From NCBI GenBank assembly GCA_003260075.1, contig QLIY01000611.1:1-64000 (forward strand): a DNA stretch of 64,000 nucleotides, in the 5' to 3' direction. This document shows positions 44,029 to 56,000 of this stretch, in pieces (within the stretch, counting starts at the first letter, position 1; the number at the start of each line of letters is the position of its first letter). The notes under the pieces were generated by a model. That model did not search any database. It worked only from the letters and a program-made list of their open reading frames with translations, and was not told the DNA's origin. Position numbers and translations under genes: made by a program. Source of the DNA: Phallusia mammillata (lineage: Eukaryota > Chordata > Ascidiacea > Phlebobranchia > Ascidiidae).

Positions 44029-47000
44029 TTGTGAAATGCGTTCTGACAATAGTTGCCTAATCACACAAAACAATAAAAATATTTAATTCTTAGATCTAAA
44101 AACGCAACTAACTTGAATGGAATAGTTCATTGGTTCTGCATCGTCCTGGATTTTTCCAATAGAAAAGAACGCAATAAACGGGTGACCAAGATTTAAGGTA
44201 AAAGCATATGTGGGACCACTGAGTAAAGTAGAGTAAATTAGTAAAAAACAAATAGTCCGGAACAACAAACTTAATGTGTTTTTTTCTGTAACATTAATAT
44301 CCCTTACCTGTATGACCGGTTATACTTTGCTTGCGTTTCATTTCCGTTTACAGTGAAAAAAACCTGCCGAAGCAACAAACGGGTCAATTAACCTGTTCAA
44401 ACCACACTGGTCAAATTAAGTCATTGACATTCATATTAGTGCAGAAAAATATTACAAATTTTACACGTCGACAAACCTTATTTCCTTCGTCATACATGTC
44501 TTTTCCGCCGTCATCAATCATCTTGAGATTTGAATCATCGTATTTATAATAATAAAATCCCCTTATATGTTGTATTAAAGGGGCAGATTGCAACGTTTTC
44601 AATACTTTCATAGCCTCCGCCGCCGCTATCGTAAAAGAAAATTTTAAGTTTTAACCAAACCAATAGTTTTTTCGGTGTCCTTGCGTTTTTACGAAACTGT
44701 TTATCAATGATAATTGGATAAAGTGACAATGTAAATAAATGTTTTTGACTTTTTTGACCTTTTTTAGTTTAAACGTGCTGTTTAAAAAATTTCTGTAAAA
44801 ACGAAATCAATCAAAAGAGTTTTTTATTGTTAGCATCATTTACCGTAATATCATACAATCAACATTTTTTACCGAACGTAATGTTTCTTACCGTCGGGAA
44901 CCAAAGTTGTGGTAGTTATAACTGTAGTCGTCACTACTACAAAAATAAAGGTTCAAGGTCATCTTCAGTATTTGTGTTTTTCAAGGTAAGTGAATTTCAA
45001 AATACCTGGTGTAGTTAAAGTCGTGGTTGTATCTTCTAGCGTAGTTACAGTCGGTTCCGATGTGGAAACCTGTGGTATTTCTGTCAAAACATAAACTAAA
45101 CATAAGTACACAAAGACCCAGATTCGAAAGGTAGTTTTAAACGTTTGACCAATAAAATGTCTACGTTTTATTTTACAACGCTGGCAATTTTGTTCTTAGT
45201 GAATAAATTAAACAACTTACGTTTTTTTTCTGAATTTCTACTAAATAGTGGATGTATTTGTGTAAGAATGTAAAGCCATCATAAACATGGTTTGTTTCAG
45301 GATTAAGACTTTTTCACGCATTACACAAAACGTATAAGATGAAGCTTGCAGTACCAGCCGTAGTTCTTACCCTGGTTTGTCATCACACTCAGCGTAGTTA
45401 GCATTGTGGCTTCTAACTCATCTTGCAAAATTTGTCGACCAGGAGATTTTCTAAGCAAATAGATACTTTATTTGGAAAAATAGTTGTAATAAAATGGATA
45501 CAATTGTGGGTACAATTTAAAAAACTATTAAGCCTCAGAAGTTGTGCCATTCCGCAAAAATAAACGCACGTTTTTTTTGTATGAACATGCGTATCTTAAT
45601 AAATTACAACTAAATCGAATGAACGCCAAAGACAATGAAAATAATCAATCGTTTTGTATTGTTGGTATGCCTTTCTTCTCAAAGCAAGTAAAACTACTTT
45701 TGCGAGTTTAGTTATTTTATGATGGCAAAATGAACTGAAGAATAGCTTAAATGTATTTACTCGATATATAGTCTAATAAGCTATATCTTTAGATGTAAAC
45801 TCGTCTTACGTTGATAACAGCATGTAGCCGAAGATAGCATTGTCGACTTCTCCTTTTAATTCGGCTTTACTTGCTATATTACCTCGACTCTGGTCCGGTG
45901 AGGACAATGAAAATGTCTCCCCGGTTTGATTCTGTGGGTTGTTTTGATAAAAAAAGTATGAGCTAAATTTTCATTTCCGAATGAGGATCACAAAAAAAAC
46001 AAAAGTTTACGCGGAAGGTATTTTATGCATGACGAAAAGAAAAGAACTAGTAGAGCCGAATCTGTTAAAATAAAAAAGAGGAATACGCGTCTTTAAATGG
46101 GCAGGATGACAGGGCTGGGACATGTTTGGAATTTCGGCATAAAATCTGTGTCCGAAAAATCTTTAAAAGCACTGCTAATATGTCCGACATTTTAACGTCT
46201 ATAGAATCTTAACCTACAGTAATTCTCACAATTATTTTCAATTTTCACAATAGGGATGTCAAAAGTTTACGTTTTAACGGTTTGCTCGGCGATATTGATG
46301 TACAATGCAACCTAAATACGAGGCGAACAGTAAAATTGTACACTTTACCTTTGACAAGTAGAAAAACACTTCACAAACGCTCGCGTCACTTCGTGCTTCA
46401 TAAACCTGAACTCCTTTAAATGTTAATTCGTAATCCCCAAGAGATACAGATCCAGAGAAGTTTGCGAACGATCCAGTTCCATCGGCGCCAAGGTTCGAAA
46501 CAACCTGTTAGTTGACACAGAGGATGTACAATTGTTTACAAAGGTTTCTTGTCGAAGATTAGATTTCTTTCCTCTTACTTGTATCGAAAATGTTCTATTG
46601 GTTTTCTGAGTGGAGTTAATAAAAAAGAAGGCGACAAATGGATGACTTGCTAGCACGGAAAACGAATGGTCAGCTCGTCTTTAAAACAATTAGGAAAAGT
46701 TTATCACTATTGTAATTGATATTAGGTGACATTGTACTCCTGTACAAACCTGTAGGTGTGGTTATATTCAGCAAAAGTATCGATACCATCCGCCGCAAAA
46801 TATATCTAAAGAGAATAAAACCGAATAGTTAACAATTTTTAGGCATGCAAAACAGATTAAACACATAAAACAGTAAAACAAATTAGGATTTATTTAAAAA
46901 CTCACCCGGTTTCCATAATCATACATGTCATTTCCACCATCCTGTATCGAGTTTACCGGAAAAGTTCTATCGTCATAAGCATATGGATGAAAATCCGTCA

Positions 47001-50000
47001 AGTGTTTTGTCAAATTCGCCCGGCGAATACGGTTTTGTATGATATCGGTTGCTTTAAACGCTAATTAAGCAACACAAATAAGATTTTGTAAACGAAAAGG
47101 CCAAATAAAAATCTAGGCCACTAAAAAACTTTTATAACATAATTATGCCTGTCACGCAAACTTAAAGTCAAAAAGCAAAAATACAAAATACGCATTTAAG
47201 TCGAAGAGGCAAAAGTTTCATAAGCCGAGAAACTAACCTGCGAGGTTAATAGGAACCAATTCATTCCTCAACAACTCTTCCATGGTTTTTCGAATTTCGA
47301 TTGAGGATACTTGGAGGCCAGCTTCTCTAAAGAAACAATACAATTTGTACAGGTAATTTATAGTTATACCATCTAACAGTTTATCGGTAAACTTTAAGAG
47401 CAACGAGTCTATGTTATACCAGTTTTAATTTTTGTCAAATCAAAGGCTTTGATTTAACGCGGCTTTCGTTTTTAATTACATTCAAAGCAAACAGTACAGG
47501 GCGCAGAATAAAACAATAGCTGTCATAAAACTGTCGTTTCAAAAGCATTCCGTGAAAAAGCATTACTTTAAATTGCACACAAATTATCGTAAAGCATTTC
47601 ACCACATATATAAGCTATTACATTTGGAAGAAAGGCTCTACAAACTTCTTTTCACCACACATCATAAACGTTGATTAAGTGAAGCCTACTTTGACAGGAG
47701 CAAGTATCCTAAAATGGCGGTTTCTCTACTTCCAGTTAGATTTACGTAGTTATGCATGTTGTGTTGATCTTGCTTCGGAGTTGCAAAACTAAACTCACCA
47801 CTCGGTTCCTGGCGACAAAATTATATATATTTATATATTGGGTAAGCAAAACAATTAAAACAACAACAAACCGAATAAATCAAAAAAATCTTTCTAAAAC
47901 TAGAAGGGTGGACTAGCACATATTGCCCTTGCATATACAATATAACCTATTTTAAAACATAAATATACTTTCTATGCTTATTTTGTATGGGGGGGGGGAC
48001 TTTAAAATGCACACAAATTATCGTANAAGAAACTTTCCAGAGTGAACGATGAACCCTTTACTTACTTTACTGGCAGACTGTCACGTCTGGTGCAGGTGTG
48101 TTCCAAAACAGAAAGAGAAAACGATAAGAAAGTAATTAGGTTAATCGAAACGCGTGGAAAATGGATTTAACGAACACGCGTCAAAATCATGCGCTGGATG
48201 TTTATTTTGGCGTTGGTCAAAGCTAACCACTTTGCTTGTGCCATGTCTAAATTTTGGAACACAGGTAGTTCTGCAAAAATGACCGAATTACATTGTGCTA
48301 TGTTCGAATTATCAACCAGCGCATGAAGACATATGTATCTGTCCGTAATGGCGAAAAAGCGCGGCTTCGTCATGTTGGTGTATTGCACAGTCGCCAACAT
48401 GGGCGCCGGCAGAAAATTTTGCAAGAGGGGGCAAATTTTGGCTGATCCTTTACCGCATCAAGAATTTGTTACATATGAAGCCATAAATCGTGTACTTCAC
48501 AATTGAGTTGCCTAAAAGTTAAAGCATTAAACCATGTCACGACTCCCCGCGCTGCTCCCCCCCCCCAATTATTAGCGAAAAAACGACGTTTAATACACCA
48601 AGTAAAAACATTATTTAGATATCAGTTCAGTAGCAAATTAAGGCGGTATAAGTCAGTGGTTCTCAATTGGTAGTCCATGAACCACTAGTGGTCCATGATT
48701 ACTTTTTGGATGGTCCACAGGACATTAATTATATTTTGTATTTAGTTGGAAATAGGCTATTATTGCATATTACGAAAAAACCCTACCCAAGTTATTGACA
48801 ATTTGTTGTTATCTGTTATCTCCCCTAACATTAAATTCTGTATTGAAAGAATATATATCAAGCCTCCATGCTTGTTGTGAATGCTTTTTTTATCCTTATT
48901 TAACAATGGACTGGTCCCATGGGCGCCGGCAGAAAATTTTGCAAGAGGGGGCAAATTTTGGCTGATCCTTTACCGCATCAAGAATTTGTTACATATGAAG
49001 CCATAAATCGTGTACTTCACAATTGAGTTGCCTAAAAGTTAAAGCATTAAACCATGTCACGACTCCCCGCGCTGCTACTTTAATTAGGTTTGCTGCTAAA
49101 TATGTTAAATTGAGGTACACTGAAATTCCAACGGGGGGGCAAGTGCCCCCTCTTGCCCCTACGTGGCGGCGCCCATGACTGGTCCCCGATATTTATTTCA
49201 TTAGGCTGGTGGTCCATGGGCTGAAACAAGTCGAGAACCTAAAATTTTAGTAATACTAAAATTTTAGCCCATTTTCTACCTGGTATATGTGGAAGTATAC
49301 TTCGCATATGCTCGGGTCACCGGCTCCATACACTTGAGCGGAGTAGTACGACAATGTTTTGTTGCCATTAGTTATCGTTCCCGAGTCGCTAGCAAAGTTT
49401 CCTCTGCCATCTGATCCAAGTGCAGACAACACCTGTTAACATAAGATATCATAAACTTGTCTGCGGATTTTGCTGTTTCGCTGTGTAGACACAACATTGT
49501 TGAGAGTTGGTAATTATTGTCTAAAACCCCCCCCCCCTATCATAAACTTGTCTGCGGATTTTGCTGTTTCGCTGTGTAGACACAAAATTGTTGAGAGTTG
49601 GTAATTATTGTCTAACATGTCATCAGGTTTCCACATATTGCTCAACATTTTTATCAACGAAACACAAAAATCAAACATGTGACTGTAATAGTTTTTACGT
49701 CTAGAGTCAAAGACAGCAAGATAATCTTCCATTTTGGTAGAATTGCATTACTAAACATGGAAATTAGAGTGTTTAAACTTATTTATTTTAACACCTGAAT
49801 CGAGTAGTTCATCGGTTCTGAGTTTTCGTCGATTTTGTCCAAGTTAAAAACTGCAATAAAGGGTTGAACTGCAGTCGATGTAAACGTGTAACTCGAACCG
49901 CTGTAGAAAAAAAGTGTTTTTTTAAATGATACTATTACTTTTATTGTTGTTGAATATAATACTTTGATATAAAAGGTTATTTGTAGAACCGGCTGACAAA

Positions 50001-53000
50001 AAATTGAGTCCCACCACTGGTTAAAGATGCCTGCAAACCAGCGAAAAGCACAAAAACATAACTATCTTGTTTGGCAATTAATTTTTTTATGAACAAAACG
50101 CTTACAAGGACAGTGGAAAAATCTTCTAGATTATAAACCAACTTACACATATTCGGTGTTGTACTTTGCTAACGTTCGGTTGTCGTTCACGGTAAAGTAC
50201 ACCTAAAAACAAGAAAAATTTAACCAAGAACTTTCAAACGATCAGCTCATACATATATATATTGCAACATCGTAAATCACTCAACCGTATATATACGTCA
50301 CATCTCTTCCCCCCCCCCCTCATACATATATATATTGCAACATCGTAAATCACTCAACCGTATATACGTCACATCTCTTACCCCCCCCCCCTAAGCACTT
50401 TTGGATCAGGAGAAACGGTTGGTGTTAGTAGCTCTACCACATCTCTTATGGCGTGGTTGCACCACAATGCTAGAATCCCCTATGACGTAACAATACCCTT
50501 GTAGTTTCTTTTTCTCTGATGTGCATTTGGCCATTTAATATGAGTTTAGTTTAGATTGCAGTCCTCTTCAACCGGTGTGCACGGTGCACCGGTACGAAAA
50601 GGTACATATGGGTACATCAGAAACTTTTAAATAATGGACTATCAATATTTGACTTTCGGGATATTATAAAAAAGATGTAGGTTTCAACTGATGTATGAAT
50701 GAACCTCTGTATTTTTTTTAAACGCTGATGTCTAAGACTTTCCGTCCGGTTGACGTATATCTACGTCAAAAGACGTTTTGCGCAGAGTGCGGATTGACGT
50801 TAACTACGTCAAACGTTTTTTATCAAAAATGCAGGGTGCATGAGTTTGTCACAACAACTTTAAGGGTTCACCAAACCAAAAGAGGTTGAAGAGCATTGGT
50901 TTAGACCAGGTGTATAGTTCGTTACTTGATGACTTGAATTTGCGAACTTTAGATAAGGCAATCGAAGGTACCTAGGCTAAATAATATTTGTTTGTCATTA
51001 ATAGATCGTAATGCTAAATTTATAACTGTGACGAAAGAAATAATGTTGCTTTTACAAGGTGAGCTTGATTTTGCAGTATAGCTGTTCAATTTGCCTTACA
51101 TTTGAAATATACGTTTTTATATTTGTAGAATGCTTTCTGATGATATCAAACTAAGTATATCTGTGATAACCCCAAAACTCTAGTAAGCTTTTCTTTTGCC
51201 GGCATAAAATTATTTTCTGTTTCCCATTTTGAGTGTATGTTTTCTTCGCAGAAAACCGTGTTAACGTAAGCCACATGATTGACGTGAATGTATAAAATTC
51301 ACGCGTTTCCAGCCATTGGACTTATAGTGTGACGCCAGCGCGAATTCCTGGCGTTAGATTTTCTTTATTTGATACGTACCATGTTACCATCATCAAACAT
51401 GTCATTTCCTCCATCTGTTATCTTTAACAAGTCCGAACTGTCGTATAGATAGTCACGGTATCGGAAAATATGGTCAGTGAGGTTGCCTGTTCGAAACCAT
51501 TCCAACAGGTAGTCGCCCCTCCATACAACTGTCAGTTAAACCAAATATACATATTGTAATGGTACCAACTTGGTACGTGGTACTACCAAGTAAAACCAAT
51601 TTCAGATAATGATGAACCATATTTAACGTTGTCATACAGAAACGTAATTATTTTATGCTAAACAATTGCACTCATGAACTTTAAATCTTTGTGTTGTTAA
51701 AAACAGCAAATTAGTTTAATTTGCAAACACAGTTTAGGCAAAGCTTACTTGGAATGTCGAAGAAGGTTGATTGGATGGAAGATTGGGCTACTGTTTCGGC
51801 AGCTACAAAGAAAATAAATCTATTTAACATTTTAGATTACCCATAATCGAGTTGCAAACAAATCGAAAAAATATACTAAAAAAACAACGCTTTTACAGTC
51901 ATCAATGGTACATTGGTTGCACCAAACGTCGTAGTTTTTTTCTGGTACTGGTCAAAAAATTTATTTGTAAATCCAAGACCCTTTTTAGGCTACTTATCAG
52001 TAACTCAAAAGTGGAATTGAAAATGCCATCTTTGTTCGAATGTGTCAAAGGCTTGCAAAGGCAACATCCACTAAACAATATAAGTTTTTACCTGTGGTGC
52101 TGGTTTGAACGGTAGTGCTTAAAGTAGTTGTGACGGTTGTACCTACGAACAACAAAAATGTGAATCAATTAGAATTTTTCTGACGTAATTATGGATGGTA
52201 AACGAAACGATGACATACTTGATTGACTAGTAGGTGACGTCAAACTTGGGGTAGCTGTTGTTGTGTCATCAGTTTTGGTGGTGGTTGCTGAATTGACGTT
52301 TTGATCAATGGGTAAATCTAAAGACATGTTGTTGTTTTTACAAGGTTTAAGGTTTTTAAGACTGGAAAACGCTTTACCCTTACCAGTGTCTGTTATCACA
52401 GCAAGTGTTTTCAACATTGTTGTTTCAAGTTCCGCTTGCGTTATTTGACGACCAGGAGCATTGCTGTACAAATAAATTTCGCTCATAAATTCATGAAAAA
52501 AACTATTTTGTTCAAGTTCATCAGCAGGGGATTACTTGTTATTTGCAAAAAAATACAATTTGCCAATCTTACGTCGAAAGCAGCATGTAACCAAACACAG
52601 CACTGTCGATTCTTCCACTTAAGAAAGCTTCACTGCGGAGACTGCGCCGTCCGCGCAACGGAGAAGAAAAGGTAAACTCTTTTCCAGTTTGATTCTGCAA
52701 AGTTTATTGTGTGTAAACTAAAAAAATACTACACAGTTTTGCAATTGTAAGATCAAACATGTATGCAGTTATTCATTAAAAAAACATTTTTTTCAGTTAT
52801 TTTTTACTTTAAGCTGTAAGACCAAACTGGCGAAAACTTACCTGAGAGATATAGAAAAACACTTCACACACGCTTGCATCAAGGGCTTCGTAAACCTGGA
52901 TACCTTCGAAAAAAAGACTGTATCCGCCGTTGAACACAGATCCAGAAAAATTCTGAATAAATCCGAATCCATCAGCTCCAAGATTTGAAGTTACCTGAAC

Positions 53001-56000
53001 AATTCATGCTTTTATAAAAAAAATCCAGTTAGGTTACAGTAAACTCAGTCTAATTCGCGTTGAGATACAAAACATTTCCCAATCACACCATAACAATTCA
53101 GCGGTTCTCAAACTGGGGTCCGCGGTCCATTCAGAGTCCTCCACGCGATTTCAGAAGGACCGCGAGGAGCCTAAAGTATTTCTACAATCTTATGTAAAAT
53201 GAGATCTTGCGAGTGTGTGAGCAAAAATTAGATAGACAAACGAGTGTCAAGTGTCAAACGAATGACAAGAAGTGGTTCTTTACTTCATTTTAAAGTAGCG
53301 ATCAGAGGCGATTGTTCGCGCACTATGTTTATATTGTTTTGGTCTTGATTGTGACGCAATAAATTGCCGTTAAAACATTCCCACGCAAAGTGATCTAACG
53401 AAACTAAACTAAATTCATTCTGTATTTTGTTTTGGGAATGCTTTCGGACGGAAGGAATAAAATTTTAGGTTGGTAACTCGACAGTTTTACTTTGCCAAGG
53501 TATTTTAAATTTTATGAATATACTTAGCTTACACTGCGGGTTCTCGAAAAAAATGCGAAAGGGCCATTATGACAAAAAGTTAAAAAAGTTTGAGAACCGC
53601 TGTCCTAAATGATATTTATACCTCTATAGAATAGTTTCTGTTGGTTTGTTCTACGGCATCTATGTTGAAAAATGCTATGAAGGGGTGAGTAGCAAGTGTG
53701 GAAAAGGAGAAGTCCGCTCGCCTGAATAAACACTTTGAACGTTACCTATGGCCTTGCGTTTTACAAAGAAAACATACTTGTAAGTTTTGTTGTATTCGGC
53801 AAACAACTTCTTTCCATTTAAACCAAAATAAACCTAAAATACAAAGCTAATTTAAAGCAATAAACTATAAATAACCTAAAATTAAAAAAGTTAATTAAAC
53901 AGGTAAGCTAGTTTTTCAATGTTTCAAATTGATTTCAACAAAAAGAAAAAAATGATTCACTTTACACATCAGTGACCGAGTGTACCTTATTGCCTTCATC
54001 ATACATATCACTGTCTCCATCCACAATCGAATTAACAGGGTCAGTGGTATCATCATAAACATATTTGTGAAAGTCTGGCAAATGGCTTGTCAGATTAACT
54101 GTCCCAAGTCTATCCAGCATGGCTTCAGTTTGTAGAAAAACTGTACAAACAAAAGTCGTTTGTCTTTCACGATTGCTGGTTAATCCATATTAAACCGACT
54201 TGAGAGTAATAAGAGAGAGTAATAAATCAATCTGACCTTCTGTATTAATTTTTCTGATCGTGACTGTTTCCAACAATAGTTCCATAGTTTCTAGTATTTC
54301 GGTTGAAGACAATTTGACTCCAAGCGGTCTGAAAATTTAAAATATTTGAATAGTTAGTAAGTTATAAACAATCACGCTGCTACAAATTATGCCCAGCAAT
54401 TTTTAGATGAGACTTACTTGGATAACAACGTATATCCCAGACCCCCCCCCCACAATTTGACTCCAAGCGGTCTGAAAATTTAAAATATTTGAATAGTTAT
54501 TAAGTTATAAACAATCACGCTGCTACAAATTATGCCCAGAAGTTTTTAGATGAGACTTACTTGGACAACAATGTATATCCCAGGTATGCACTATCAGTGA
54601 TATCCGTGAGGTTTACAAAGTTGGCCATTCCCTCACTATCTTGTTGGGGTGACGTAAAGGACAACTCTCCGCTTGGAATCTAAATATTTGTGGTTTAGTG
54701 GAAAGTAAAAAACAAACATTTCAACATTGTAATTGTTAATCTTCGCTCTTCAGGCAATATTTTTACACATCAAACAAGTATAAGTGTTTTTGTCAAATTT
54801 TACCTTGTAAACGTGAAAATACACTTCGCAGACACTGGGATCTAGGGTTCCGTACACTTGAGCTACGTGGTAAGACAATGTGAAATTGTTGCTAGTAATT
54901 GAACCAGTTTCGTTAGAATACTCTCCATTTCCATCCGCTCCGAGGTTGGACACAACCTGCAAAAGTCAAAGCACTTCTATATTTTGGAAAAGCATTCACG
55001 GATCCTATAGATAAAACTGGCGTCGATCTTATCAATGACATCTGGACAGTATACCCACTTGTATGGAGAAGTTTCTCGGTTCAGCGCCTTCCATATTATT
55101 GTCAATGGTAAAGATTGCAAAAAATGGGTGACTTGCGATTGTCGAAAAAGAAGATTTTGGCCAACTGTGTAAAAAAGGACAGGAAAGTATCAAATGAAAG
55201 TTGATGACTCAAAATACTTTGCAGGCAAACTGTTTGTTGCAAAATCAAAACGTGACATAATAGTTACTTACTTGTAAGTTTGGTCATACTTCGCCCAGGT
55301 TTGGTTTCCATTTACGGTGAAATAAACCTGCCAAATTCAGATAAAAATTAATTCATTTGATTTCTAACCTATGCAATCCTACAAACCTTGTTTCCATCAT
55401 CGTACATGTCATTTCCACCATCTTGAATCATGTTTGAGTCAGAATTGTCGTAAGAATAAGGAAAAAATCCATCCACGATGTTGGTAAAACTAGTTGACTG
55501 CAACAATTGCCGGATTTCATCCATTCTTATCGCAGCTAAAAGTTGATTGAAAATTTGGTTAAAATTTTTTTTTTTTAAATTAAGGAAATGTGTAACAATT
55601 TAAGAAATTGATTCAAAGCAAAAAAAAATATTTTTTTTTCATATTTTGATTGTGTATGTAGTTTTTACTGCTCGGTGTTGTACCTGGTGTTTTTGACAAA
55701 GTATCAGTTGTTGCTTCCATCCTTGTCGTGGTTGTTACAGGTGGATTTGATGTAGTGGTAGATGCCACGCCTGTCCTTGTTGTGCCTGATGTTAATGTTT
55801 CAGTTGTAGCTTCCGTCGCTGTTGTAGCTGAAGTTGGTTGGTTGGACGTAGATTGAGTTGTAGCTTCCGTCGTTGTTGTAGCTGAAGTTGGTCGATCGGA
55901 TGTAGTTTCAGTTGTTGCTTCCGTCGTTGTTGTAGCTGAAGTTGGTGGATTAGATGTAGTTTCAATTGTTGCTTCTGTCGTTGTTGTAGCCGAAGTTGGT

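Noticed and set aside
43840..44073. Frame with a long poly-Pro stretch on the minus strand
   Set aside because: It is the 83-G gap run in an intron of gene B; no splice or homology support.
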